Positions 33,302-43,101 of a stretch of 64,000 bases of DNA are shown in pieces. The DNA is taken from contig NZ_JAHMHG010000002.1 of NCBI RefSeq assembly GCF_018913965.1, positions 97,408-161,407 on the forward strand. Direction: 5' to 3'. Position numbers and translations under genes: made by a program. Origin of the DNA: Mycoplasma sp. CSL7491-lung (GTDB lineage: Bacteria > Bacillota_I > Bacilli_A > Mycoplasmatales > Metamycoplasmataceae). Position 1 is the first letter of the stretch. Each line of letters starts with the position of its first letter. A model generated the notes under the pieces. That model was not told where the DNA came from. It saw nothing but the letters and a program-made list of their open reading frames with translations, and did no database searches.

Positions 33302-33374
33302 TTTTTATCTCCTTTTGGTCTTTCTGGGCAATATTTGCCAAGGAGTACTCTATACATACTCATAGTTAATTATA
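33302..33374 (-). promoter_or_regulatory. rpsF operon promoter and structured leader
   Basis: A TATAAT box (33369-33374) starts a leader of about 60 bases that folds into two hairpins: GAGTA/TACTC (33343-33361) and CTTGGCAA/TTGCCCAG-like (33324-33342, GGCAA/TTGCC core). The S6:S18 complex autoregulates this operon in many bacteria, but the known CCG-bulge motif is not obvious here. Confidence 0.45.
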
Positions 33375-33450
33375 TAAAATTTTGTATATTTTCTTAAAAA
33401 TATTTTAAGAAATTTAAATTATAAATTTAATAAATATTAAAATGAAAAAC

Positions 33451-33481
33451 TTGACAAAAAACTTAATAATTGTGATATATT
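33451..33481 (+). promoter_or_regulatory. topA promoter, leaderless-type
   Basis: TTGACA (33451-33456) and TATATT (33476-33481) are 19 bases apart. The -10 ends 7 bases before the ATG at 33489, and no ribosome site is present, so the transcript should start at or next to the start codon. Confidence 0.5.
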
Positions 33482-33488
33482 TATGGTT

Positions 33489-35348
33489 ATGAAAAATTTA
33501 GTTATTGTCGAGTCACCAAATAAAGTAAATACAATTAAAAAATATTTAGGTGACGATTATGAAGTTATTGCTTCAGTAGGTCATTTTTTAAAAATGAAAA
33601 CAAGCGGAGAATACGGTTTAGGTATTGATTTTGAAAATTGAGAACCTTCTTATTCTCTAGAAAGAGGCAAAAGTAAATTAGTTAGCGGAATAAAAAGTGC
33701 ATTAAAAGAAGCTAAACATGTTTACATTGCAACAGACCCTGACCGTGAGGGTGAAGCGATAGGATCACATATTGTTGAATATTTCAAAATAAAACCTGAA
33801 ATGTACTCAAGAATTAAATATAACGAAATAACAAAAGATGCAATTTTAAAATCTTTTGAAAAGGCAAGCGTACTAGATGAAGGTTTAGTTGATGCACAAA
33901 AATCTAGAAGAATGTTAGATCGTATCATTGGTTTTAGAGTAAGTCAATTGATCAGAAAAAAATTCAAAAACTCTCCTGGTACGCCAACTGCGGGTAGAGT
34001 TCAATCAATTGCGCTTAAGCTTGTCGTAGATAGAGAAAAAGAGATAAATGCTTTTATACCTGAGCAATATTACAAGTTGAATGCAAAGTTAGTAAATAAT
34101 GATGTTTTAGCTATGTATTTTAATTCTGAAAATATTTCGGAAAGAAGAGAATGAATCGAAACAAAAGATATCGATAAAATTAAAAAAGATTTTGAAAACA
34201 TAGATCTAAAATTAGAAGTAATTAATATAGCAAAAAGTCAAAGAAAAGTTGGAGCATTAACACCTTTCAAACAAGCTACATTATACAAAAAAAGCCCATT
34301 AAGTTCTTCTTCTACACAATCTGCTGCACAAAATCTTTATGAGGGTTATGGAGACGGAGGATTAATAAGCTACCCAAGAACCGATAGTTCAAGAATGTCG
34401 CAAACTTTTGTGAATGAAGCTCATAAATTTATTGCTAAAAAATGAGGAAAAGACTATATAGCTGAAGAAATAAAAGGCTTTAGTGGTGATCAAGATGCCC
34501 ACGAAGCTATTAGACCAACAGATTTAGAACTGACTCCAGAATTAGCAAAAAGTAAGTATCCCGAAATGTCAGAAAGTGAGTTAAAAGTTTATAAATTAAT
34601 TTATGAAAACACCTTAATGGCGCTAATAAAACAACCTATTAGAGAAAGTAAACAATATACTTATAAAACTAAAGAATATATGTTTAAAAACACTTATTCA
34701 AAAATTATTTTTGATGGTTATTATATAGTTACAAATAAAGAATTAGAACAAAATGATCCAAATTATCAGCTAAATCAAATTGTTGCTGTCGAACAATTTA
34801 ATTTTGAAGAACATGAGACAAAACCCGCGCCAAGATATAATGATGGAACATTAATTGAAAAACTAGATGAAATAAAAGTAGGTAGACCTTCAACTTTTGC
34901 TTCAACAATTAAAATAATAAAAGATCGTGCTTATGTTAATATGCAAGGTAAACAACTTGTACCTACAGAATTTGGTATAAAAGTAAGTGATTCTTTAATA
35001 AATGCCTTTCCAGATATTTTTAATGAATTGTATACAGCTTCAGTTGAAGAGCAATTAGACAAAATTGCAGATAATGAACTCGAAAAAAATAATTTAATGG
35101 AAGCTTTTTGAAACAAATTTCAAGTGGCATTAGAACAAGCTACAGATAAAATGAGTGTAGTTCAATTTGAATTAATTGAACTTGATGAAAATTGCCCACA
35201 ATGTGGAAATAAATTACTTATTAGAAATAATAAAAAAGGACAAAAATTTATCGGATGTAGTAATTTTCCTAATTGTAAATACACTGCTAGTTACGAAGAA
35301 GGTAATAATTCTTCAAATAACGATAAATACGATGAAGAAGAAGAATAA
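33489..35348 (+). CDS. topA: DNA topoisomerase I
   Basis: 619 residues. A type IA topoisomerase that relaxes negative supercoils. [23 protein letters not shown] and the [11 protein letters not shown] acidic motif. [21 protein letters not shown] follows. The active-site tyrosine lies in [14 protein letters not shown], and [10 protein letters not shown] is also present. It ends in a single CPQCG...[10 protein letters not shown] zinc finger and an acidic tail, fewer fingers than in large TopA proteins. The ATG at 33489 fits a leaderless mRNA; an in-frame ATG at 33483 is too near the -10 box. Trp codons are UGA. Confidence 0.96.
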
Positions 35349-35374
35349 AAAAATCGCAAAATGCGATTTTTTTA
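35347..35374 (+). terminator. topA terminator
   Basis: The stem AAAATCGCA/TGCGATTTT with a 3-base loop is followed by TTT, starting at the topA stop codon. Confidence 0.8.
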
Positions 35375-35384
35375 TTTATTAAAA

Positions 35385-36629
35385 TTAAAAAATTATTTTA
35401 ACAATATAAATAATTTTTTTACCAACGTGCAATAACGCGTATTTGTTGTTAAAATATTCTGAATAAACAACAAAATCTTCGTTTACTGGCTTTAAATTAA
35501 ATTTAATTGCCTTATTTTGGATAAATTCTCTTGCTTCTCTTTTAGATTTTAAAATTGATTTATTGATTAATTGTTCTATTAAATTAGAGTCTTTTTTAAT
35601 TTCTACTAAAGGTATTTCTTTTTCAAGAGAAGATAAAATATTAGAATCAAAACTACTCAAATCAAGTTTTTTATTATATAAAATTTCGCTTATTGTTTTT
35701 GATTTAATAGCCTCGTTTTCTCCATGAATATTTTTAATAACCTCATATGCTAGTGTTTTTTGAGCATATTGAGATGATGTATTAGAATTATGAATTTCCA
35801 TAATTTCATTTATTTTTTCAATAGGTAAAAAAGTTAATCATAAAAGTAATTTTTCTACTATAGTATCAGTTTGTTTTATTAAAAATTGATACATATTAAA
35901 AGGCTTTGTACGTTCTTTATCGAGTCACAAACTACCTCCACCTGTGGATTTACCGAATTTATTACCATTCTCATCAGTAAGAAGCCCGGAAGTAAACACA
36001 AAAGCTTCATGATCGTTTCCAACAACTTTAGAAATTATTTCTAAACCTGTTGTAATATTTCCTCATTGATCTGAACCGCCAAATTGGACACGTACATTGT
36101 ACTTTTTATAAAGTTGAAGAAAATCTCACCCTTGTATCAACGGATATGAAAATTCAGTAAAACTCAATCCCTTTTCTAATCTTCTAGCAACTGAATCTTT
36201 ATTAATCATTGTTGATATGTTTACTAATTTTCCAACATCTCTTAAAAATGTTAAAAAATTCATATCCTTATAAAATTCAAAATTATCAATAACTTCTATC
36301 CCAAATCCTTCTAGTTGTTGTCTAATTTTATTTTTATTTTTATTTAAAGTTTCGCTATCAAGCAATTGACGTTCGCTATCTCTAAAAGAAGGGTCTCCAA
36401 TCATACCGGTAGCACCACCCAAAACACCAATAACTTTTCAACCATATGATTTAAACCTTAAAAGTATTGCAATTTGAATATAATTACCAAGATGTAAACT
36501 ATCAGCTGTAGGATCAAAACCAGCGTAAACAGCACTTTCATCGTCAGTTTTATAAAACTTTTCAATATTACTTGTATCTTTGAGAATACCTCTTTTTTCA
36601 AGGTCTTTTAAAACTAAATGTCTTGACAT
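35385..36629 (-). CDS. tyrS: tyrosyl-tRNA synthetase
   Basis: 414 residues. It attaches tyrosine to its tRNA. The class I HIGH motif appears as SLHLGNYIQ after VYAGFDPTADS. Tyrosine-site residues fall in GGATGMIGDPS and SYPLIQGWDF. The KMSKS motif is KFGKSTGGG, as usual for TyrRS. A C-terminal S4-like RNA-binding domain includes SKREAREFIQNKAI. UGA Trp codons join three segments. Its start overlaps the preceding YtpR-like gene by 16 bases, so the pair is one operon, and the ATG has no strong own ribosome site. Confidence 0.96.
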
Positions 36630-37204
36630 AAATCAAACTCCTGTCCCACTTGTGTCTCATCGCCAAAAATTAAACCATCTCTTTCAATTCCTAATGTTTT
36701 ATAGCTTGTTACCATACCGTTACTTTCTATATTCATAACTTTACCACTTAAAATTTCAAGTCCTGAGAAGGTGGTTGCACCAATTCTAGCAAACACACAC
36801 ACTTTTCCTTCTAAAGTATCCAATGTATTCGTTATTATTTGAGTAGTTTTTTCTTCATTAAAATTAACCTCTAAAACAAACAATTTATTACTTTTTTCAT
36901 GAATAATTCTTTTTAGGATTTTACCATATTGAAACATTTTTATAGGTTTTATCACTAATCCTAGTTTATTAGCCTCATCTTTAATGATATTAATTTGCTC
37001 GCTACTTAATCTAAAAAATTTATTATTATTTTCAATAAAATACTTCTTATTATCCAAAATATTTATCGAAGAAACATTCTTGTTTTCGTCAACAAAAAAT
37101 ACTATTTTATCACCATAAATTTTATTAATTTTTTTAATATTTGAATTAACAAAAACAATACTTGTATTTGCGAAATTTTCATTTAAAACATTGCATATAA
37201 TCAT
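36614..37204 (-). CDS. YtpR-like tRNA-binding (OB-fold) protein
   Basis: 196 residues from the ATG at 37204. The C-terminal half is a tRNA-binding OB fold of the EMAP/PheT type: VCVFARIGATTFSGLEILSGKV, SNGMVTSYKTLGI, and the EVGQEF-like ending. The N-terminal half is strand-rich and matches the extra domain of YtpR proteins. It probably binds tRNA and may aid aminoacylation, since it is co-transcribed with tyrS. The next upstream in-frame ATG (37222) is rejected because TATAAT lies between it and 37204, leaving exactly 6 bases to this ATG. Confidence 0.8.
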   Translation of the reverse strand: MIICNVLNENFANTSIVFVNSNIKKINKIYGDKIVFFVDENKNVSSINILDNKKYFIENNNKFFRLSSEQINIIKDEANKLGLVIKPIKMFQYGKILKRIIHEKSNKLFVLEVNFNEEKTTQIITNTLDTLEGKVCVFARIGATTFSGLEILSGKVMNIESNGMVTSYKTLGIERDGLIFGDETQVGQEFDLCQDI

Positions 37205-37252
37205 TTTTATATTATAACACATTTAATTGTTATTTTATATTATAATATACGT
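37205..37252. promoter_or_regulatory. divergent pair of leaderless promoters
   Basis: A 48-base intergenic region with a TATAAT for each direction: minus at 37211-37216 (as TGTTATAAT, an extended -10) and plus at 37241-37246. Each is followed by exactly 6 bases and then the ATG. No ribosome site fits in either. Confidence 0.7.
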
Positions 37253-38119
37253 ATGAAAAAAATAGCAATAGTAGTGGATTCATCAATTGGTTTAACAGAA
37301 AAAGAAGCAAACTCGAAAGGTTTTTATTTTTTACCTCTAATTATTGAAATTGATGGTAAAAATTTTTATGATGGAATAGATATTAGTCATTATAATATTT
37401 TTGAAAATTTTAATTTAGAAACTAAAACATATTCTACATCCGCTACACCAATAGGTTATTCTTGCAAAATGATCGAAAAATTATCAAAAGAATATGATAA
37501 AATAGTGGTTTTTCCTATTTCAAAATACTTATCAAGTCAATACTCAATGTTAAAAAATTTAGAAAAAGATTATCCTAAACTTAGAGTTATTGAATCGGTA
37601 AATATTTCAGGAACACTGCAAATGCAAGTTAATAAATTTATTAAAACATATAAAAAAACTAATGATTTAGAATATTCGATAAAACAGGTTGAGCCATGAG
37701 ACGAAGATTTAGACGTTACTTTAATACCGAAATATAATAATTATTTACTTAAAGGAGGACGTTTAACACCCGCTGCAGCCACACTTGCAAAACTCCTTAA
37801 AGTAGTACCATTGATAAGGTTCGAAAACGGAGAGCTTTTAAAACAAGGTAAAGGTCTAGTTTTTAATAGAACGGTAGAGAAAGAAATTGAATCTAAATTA
37901 AAAAAACATAATTATAATACGGATATATTGATAATATCTTCTGATTTAGAGACAATTAACTATTATATAGAATATATAAAAAACAAATATGACATAATAG
38001 CAAAAAGTGCATTTATTCCTTCTGTTATTTTGATTCATGTTGGACCAGAAGCGGTCGTAGTAGCTACTAAAAAAGATATAAATAAATTTTGAGAAAATAA
38101 TGATGAAAATAAAAATTAA
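37253..38119 (+). CDS. DegV family fatty-acid-binding protein
   Basis: 288 residues. DegV (FakB-type) proteins hold a fatty acid for phosphorylation by FakA. Signatures: VVDSSIGLTEKEA, the TSATPIGY segment, VVFPISKYLSSQYS, LLKGGRLTPAAA and VGPEAVVVATKK (HxGP type). One UGA Trp in EPWDEDL and one near the end. It starts leaderlessly and overlaps tsaE by 20 bases. A fakA gene is not in the window. Confidence 0.92.
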
Positions 38120-38486
38120 TGATTTACAAGAATTGGATGATTTTATAAGAAAAATATTACCATTGATTAAGAAAAATAAAATTTTGTTATTATACGGTGA
38201 TTTAGGTTCAGGCAAAACAACTTTCGTTAAGTTGTTAGCAAAACAACTAGAAATAAAAGACAAAATTACATCTCCAAGTTTTAATTACATGAAAACATAT
38301 AACGGACTTATACATATTGATTTATATAACTACAAGGGAGATTTAGACGAATTTGTAGATTATTTCGAAGATAATATTGTTGCCATCGAATGGTCTGAAT
38401 ATTTAAAATATCAGTTTGATAATTTTACAAAAATTAAGATTAGTATAATTAATGACCAAAGATTTATTGAATTAGAGGAGAAATAA
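38100..38486 (+). CDS. tsaE: tRNA threonylcarbamoyladenosine synthesis ATPase TsaE
   Basis: 128 residues. An ATPase required with TsaB and TsaD to put the t6A modification on A37 of ANN-decoding tRNAs. Walker A is LYGDLGSGKTTFVK (about residue 33). SPSFNYMKTY and IHIDLYNY give the switch and acidic residues, and AIEWSEYL is the conserved C-terminal element. Starts with ATGATG inside degV and is separated by 1 base from tsaB. Confidence 0.94.
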   Translation: MMKIKINDLQELDDFIRKILPLIKKNKILLLYGDLGSGKTTFVKLLAKQLEIKDKITSPSFNYMKTYNGLIHIDLYNYKGDLDEFVDYFEDNIVAIEWSEYLKYQFDNFTKIKISIINDQRFIELEEK

Positions 38487-38487
38487 A

Positions 38488-39045
38488 ATGAATATATTTT
38501 TAGACACTTCATCAACTGATTTTATTATTTTTTTATTTGATAATAATTTTAATGTAGTTGATTCAATAATTTTAGAAGGTTATAAAAAGAAAGTCGATTT
38601 AATTGTCGATCAATACAAAAAAATATTAAGTAGAAACAATTTAACTAATAAAAAAATTGATGCATATTATACAAATGTCGGTCCTGGTTTCTTCACAGGA
38701 GTAAGATCTAGTTTGGTTTTTTTAAGGACAATGGCAATGTTGGAAAATAAAAACTTATTTTACACAAATTCTTTTTTTATCTTAGAAATTCAAAATCCAA
38801 ATCAAAAAGATTTTTTTATTGATGCTCAAGGTAAAAAAATGTATTTTTATAACAAACTAGATTTAAATAAAGAAATTAAAACATCAATTAAAATTTTAGA
38901 TGATAACGGTAAACAAAAAAGTAAGATAAATTATTTTGAAATGAAATTAAATTTCGTAAATTATAAAGATATTTTCAAAACTAAAAATTTATTGGAAATT
39001 GAACCTTTATACATTAAAATGCCTCAAATAGGAGAAATTAAGTAA
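38488..39045 (+). CDS. tsaB: TsaB, scaffold partner of TsaD
   Basis: 185 residues. An inactive ASKHA-fold protein that dimerises with TsaD for t6A formation. MNIFLDTSSTDFIIFLFD is the N-terminal nucleotide-site relic, and NVGPGFFTGVRSSLVFLRTMA is the signature. GAGG precedes the ATG. The C-terminal half is diverged and shorter than in E. coli. Its stop codon overlaps the start of tsaD (TAATG). Confidence 0.92.
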   Translation: MNIFLDTSSTDFIIFLFDNNFNVVDSIILEGYKKKVDLIVDQYKKILSRNNLTNKKIDAYYTNVGPGFFTGVRSSLVFLRTMAMLENKNLFYTNSFFILEIQNPNQKDFFIDAQGKKMYFYNKLDLNKEIKTSIKILDDNGKQKSKINYFEMKLNFVNYKDIFKTKNLLEIEPLYIKMPQIGEIK

Positions 39046-39977
39046 TGAAAATAATTGGCATAGAAACCTCTCATGATGACACTTCAATTGCAATAATGGA
39101 AAACGGAAAAATATTAGATATGTGATCAATTTCTCAAACTGATATTTTTGAAAAATATGGCGGAACTATACCTGAATTGGCATCTAGAGAACATGTTAAA
39201 AATATAGCGATACTACAAAATGAAATCATGAAAAAATATAATTTGTCCGAGATTGATTATATAGCATATACTAAAGAACCTGGATTAATAGGTTCTTTAC
39301 AAATTGGTTATTTATTTGCGAGTGCATTATCTATATCTATGAATAAACCTCTAATTCCGGTAAATCATTTACATGGTCACTTCTTGTCTGCTACAATAAC
39401 AGAAAAGATTTTTTTTCCATCGTTATGCCTATTAGTTTCAGGAGGACATACCCAAATTTTATATGCAAAAGATTACAATAATTTTGAAATTGTAGGCGAA
39501 ACCTTGGATGATGCTGTTGGAGAAGCGTTTGATAAAGTTGCCTCTAGAACTGGTATAGGTTTTCCTGGAGGACCATTAATAGATAAGATTTATCAAAATT
39601 ACAAAGGAGATTTTTTTAACTTTACAAAGCCTAAAACAGAAAATGAATTAGATTTTTCTTTTAGCGGTTTAAAAACTCAGGTTTTAAATTTAATTAATTC
39701 TGAAAAAATGAAAAATAATTCAATTGATAAAAATAAAATAGCCGCTAGTTTTCAAAAAATTGCTGTTGAATATTTAATTGAAAAGATGAGTGTTGCAATA
39801 AAAAAATATAATCCAAAAAGTATTGTATTAGGCGGTGGTGTTAGCGCAAATACTTTTCTTAGAAATGAATTTTTAAAATTACACAAAGATGCAATTATTC
39901 CATCGCTAAAATACTCCACCGATAATGGAGCAATGATTGCACAAGTTGCATATTTAAAACTTGAAAGTTCTAAGTAA
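39045..39977 (+). CDS. tsaD: tRNA N6-adenosine threonylcarbamoyltransferase TsaD
   Basis: 310 residues. The catalytic subunit of t6A synthesis. IGIETSHDDTSIAI, VNHLHGHFLSA with the metal-binding histidines, LLVSGGHTQIL, GEAFDKVASRTGIGFPGGP, FSFSGLKTQ and VLGGGVSANTFLR are all present. Translation is coupled to tsaB by a one-base overlap. A UGA Trp lies near residue 27. The organism thus carries the whole tsaE-tsaB-tsaD block together; tsaC is not seen here. Confidence 0.97.
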
Positions 39978-39999
39978 ATATTAATTAGAACTTTTTTAT
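39964..39999 (+). terminator. tsaD operon terminator
   Basis: The stem AAAGTTCTAA/TTAGAACTTT holds the tsaD stop codon in its loop and is followed by TTTT. Confidence 0.75.
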
Positions 40000-40001
40000 T
40001 T

Positions 40002-40036
40002 AAAAAAATTCAAGCATCTTAAATACTTGAATTTTT
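40002..40036 (-). terminator. terminator of the EIICB operon
   Basis: The stem AAATTCAAG/CTTGAATTT lies 21 bases past the EIICB stop. On the minus strand it runs into TTTTTTT. Confidence 0.78.
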
Positions 40037-40056
40037 ATTATATTATTTAAATTATA

Positions 40057-41718
40057 TTATTGTAATTTTGCACCTTTGTTTGAAACTATTTCGTTGTTTA
40101 AACTTTCTGCTTCAACACCAACAATTGCATGATATCCTGTATCTGAAACTTTTGATAGTCCAAAAATTCCTGATTTTTTAAGTTCTTCTTCGTTAACTTT
40201 TGAAGAATCTTTAACTGTATATCTTAATCTTGTTGCACAGTTGTTGTATTCAACAATATTGTCTCATCCACCAAATGCACTAACAATTTTTTTAGCTTTT
40301 GCTGATAATTCACCTTCTTCTGTTGTAGAAGTTGTTTCTTCTTGTTCACTATCTGCAATAACTCCGGCTCCACGTCCTGGTGTACTTAAGTTTAATTTTG
40401 TAATCATGAAGTAACCTGTGAAGTAGTATGTTACACCTGTTAATAATCCTAATGGTAAAATTCAGAATGGATTTGCCATAACTTTAGCAGCACCTTCGTA
40501 ACCAGATTCATTAATAATTCTTAATGATTTAGGAATTGAAAGAACGAAGTCCATAAATCCAGCACTAAATCCGAATCCTAATTGAATTCCGAATGCACCT
40601 GTAATAAATGCAAATATTCCTGTTAATAATGAGTGAATGAAGTATAGAAGTGGTGAAATGTATAAGAACGCAAATTCGATTGGTTCTGTAATACCTGTCA
40701 AGAATGAAACTACGGCTGCTGAACCAAATAAAGCAATAACTTTTGTTTTTTGTTCTTTTGTAGCAGCTGTTTTAACAAATGCTAAAACTAAAGCTGGTAA
40801 ACCGAACATCATCATTGGGAAGAATCCTGCTTGGAAGATTCCACCAGGGTTACCTTTAGCAACACCTTGTAAGAAGATGAAAATATCTCCGTTAACTGTT
40901 TCGCCTGCTGCACCACCTTCTTTAGCGAATGTTCCTAATTGGAATCAGAATAAGTTATTTGGAATGTGGTGTAATCCAAATGGAATTAATAATCTATTTA
41001 TAAATCCATAAACTCCCATAATTGCAGCTCTTGTTCATCTAGCTGATTCAAAATCTGAACCTTCTTTTATTGAAACTGCATCTGACATAGCTTTAGAAAT
41101 TAAGTAAATTACGTATGCTATTCATGGGAAAACAATTGCTCATACGAATGAGAATACTAAACCAGAAATGATAGCTAATGCTGGAGCTAATCTTTTTCCT
41201 GAGAAGAAACCAAGAACTTTTGGTAATTTAACTGAATTTGTATTGTTGTATACATACGCAACTAAAGCACCAATTGCAAGTCCATTAAGTACGTTTCCTC
41301 CTAAAACCGCATTATATTTTCCACCAAATAAGGCTTCAAAACCATTTCCTTCACTAAATGCAACATTTCCGTAGAATCCTGTTGTAAATGAAGGAACTAA
41401 AGCTATAACAATATATGTAGCTATTAATCCGGCAAATGCGGCTTCCGCACGTTTATCTTTTGTAAATCCAAAAGCTAAACCTACACCAAATAAAATTGGT
41501 AAATTATCAAATACTGCAGCACCAGGTTTGATAATGATTTCTTGAATTAATTTTGAGAATGCTGTATCTGTTGGGATTTCAGCACCAATTCTTAAAAGAA
41601 CGGCTGCAACTGGTAAAACTGCGATAGGGAACATAAGTGTAGCACCAATTGAGCTTAATTTTGACATTACTTTTGTTCAAAAACTGGTTTGTTGGTTATT
41701 TTTTGACATTGACATCAT
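40057..41718 (-). CDS. PTS permease EIICB, GlcNAc/glucose family
   Basis: 553 residues. EIIC comes first (ten or so helices, start MSKLSSIGATLMFPIAVLPVAAVLLRIG, the GITEPIEFAFLYISP motif at the substrate loop). A GRGAG linker follows, and then EIIB with its phosphocysteine in NNCATRLRYTV (Cys494). No EIIA domain follows, so it needs an EIIA from elsewhere, most simply from EIICBA at 6653. The neighbours murQ, nagA and nagB, read divergently, suggest MurNAc or GlcNAc as substrate. It overlaps the small membrane protein gene by one codon (TAATG), with GGAGG upstream. Confidence 0.9.
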
Positions 41719-42011
41719 TATTTTTTACCTCCAGATTTTGAAATTGAATTTTTTTGAGCTTTTTTAAGCACAAAACCGTGTACATAAACTGTAGCAACGA
41801 TTGCTCCTAAAAACACAATAACGAATAATAGCGCAATTGCAGCAATAGTATTCGCTCTTGATGCGATAGCGGCCGCATCTTCAGGTTTTGTGTATAGTGT
41901 ACTTAGAAGTACAACTGCCACAAGTAATACTGCGAATAATATTCATAAAGCAATATATGCATATTGTGATTTGTGTAATGAGGATAATTTATTTGACATT
42001 TTTTTAGACAT
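41718..42011 (-). CDS. small two-helix membrane protein
   Basis: 97 residues with two hydrophobic helices (about 19-38 and 58-83) separated by an acidic, Ala-rich outside-like loop (TLYTKPEDAAAIASRANT) and ending in a basic Gly/Lys tail. It is co-transcribed and translationally coupled with the PTS permease, which suggests a helper or accessory role in sugar uptake, but no family is recognised. An alternative ATG lies at 41999. The AAAGG site is rather far from both. One UGA Trp. Confidence 0.75.
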
Positions 42012-42042
42012 TTTTATTAAATAAAATAACCTTTCATTAGTC

Positions 42043-42062
42043 GAGCAACTATTAGGTCGCTC
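42043..42062. promoter_or_regulatory. inverted repeat in the EIICB-operon leader
   Basis: On the minus strand GAGCGAC/GTTGCTC (one G-U pair) with a 6-base loop lies just before the ribosome site of the 97-residue protein, in the 226-base gap between the EIICB and murQ operons. It is a candidate attenuator or repressor site for sugar control. Confidence 0.4.
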
Positions 42063-42237
42063 AATATTATTTAAACATTTTAAAAAAGATAAAAATATTT
42101 TTGCATAAAGTATTCATTATATTTTTGAAAAAAACTACTTTTTGTTATATATAAAAATATAAAAACATATATTATTCATTTATATTTTAGTAATAAGTTT
42201 TAAAACTAAAATATGTTTGAACCTAATATATTAAAAG

Positions 42238-43101
42238 TTGAGGAACAATATAAAAAAATTAGATAAATACGAATTAAACGAATTAAACAATTTATTTGTT
42301 GAAGCGAACTATAAAGTTGCTGATACTTATAAAGAACATTCAAAAGACATAGAAAAAATAGCATCAATGTGTATTGAATCTATTAATAAAAATGGAAGAG
42401 TTTTTTATATTGGTGCAGGTACTAGTGGAAGAATAGGAATGCTAGATGCATTAGATTTTTATCCAACTTATGGAGAAAAAAATTGATTTAAATATGTAAT
42501 AGCCGGCGGTGACGATGCAGTTTTAGATTCCCTTGAAATGAATGAAGACGATTTTAAGCTCGGAGAATCAAATGCAATTGAAAATAAAATTAATAAAAAC
42601 GACTTAGTAATAGGTTTAAGCGCTTCAGGAAATACCAAATATGTAAAAGGTTTTCTTGCAAAATCCAAAGAAAAAGGTTCAAAAACAGTTTTAATATCAA
42701 ATAACAAAAATGGTGCTATCGAAGAATTTGCTGATTTTACATTAGTATTAGAGTTAGGTAACGAAGTTATTTCAGGATCAACAAAACTAAAAGCAGCTAC
42801 AATGCAAAAATTAATATTGAATTCAATTTCAACAATGACAGCAATAAAGACCGGAAAAGTATATGATGAATACATGATCGATGTCAAACCTATAAACGAA
42901 AAATTAGTAAAAAGATCAATAAATATGATAGTAGATATTGCAAATGTTGATTTTGATTATGCAAAAGAAAAATATAATGAAGCTAGACAAAACGCTAAAA
43001 CAGCCATAGTTATGATATTAAAAAACATTGATTATAAACAGGCAGTGGATTTACTAAATAAAAATAACTCTAACTTAAGAAAGGTTATTGAACATGAATA
43101 A
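42238..43101 (+). CDS. murQ: N-acetylmuramic acid 6-phosphate etherase
   Basis: 287 residues. It splits MurNAc-6-P into GlcNAc-6-P and lactate. SIS domain: FYIGAGTSGRIGMLDALDFYPTYG and VIGLSASGNTKYV, then EVISGSTKLKAATMQK, NEKLVKRSINMI and AIVMILKNIDYKQA. Relative to E. coli MurQ the catalytic Glu114 is kept (NED), but Glu83 is Asp (residue 73). The frame has no ATG near its start: a TAA sits at 42232, so the start is taken as TTG 42238, about 12 residues shorter than usual, with no clear ribosome site. A one-base indel would connect an upstream ATG (42213). First gene of murQ-nagA-nagB. Confidence 0.9.
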
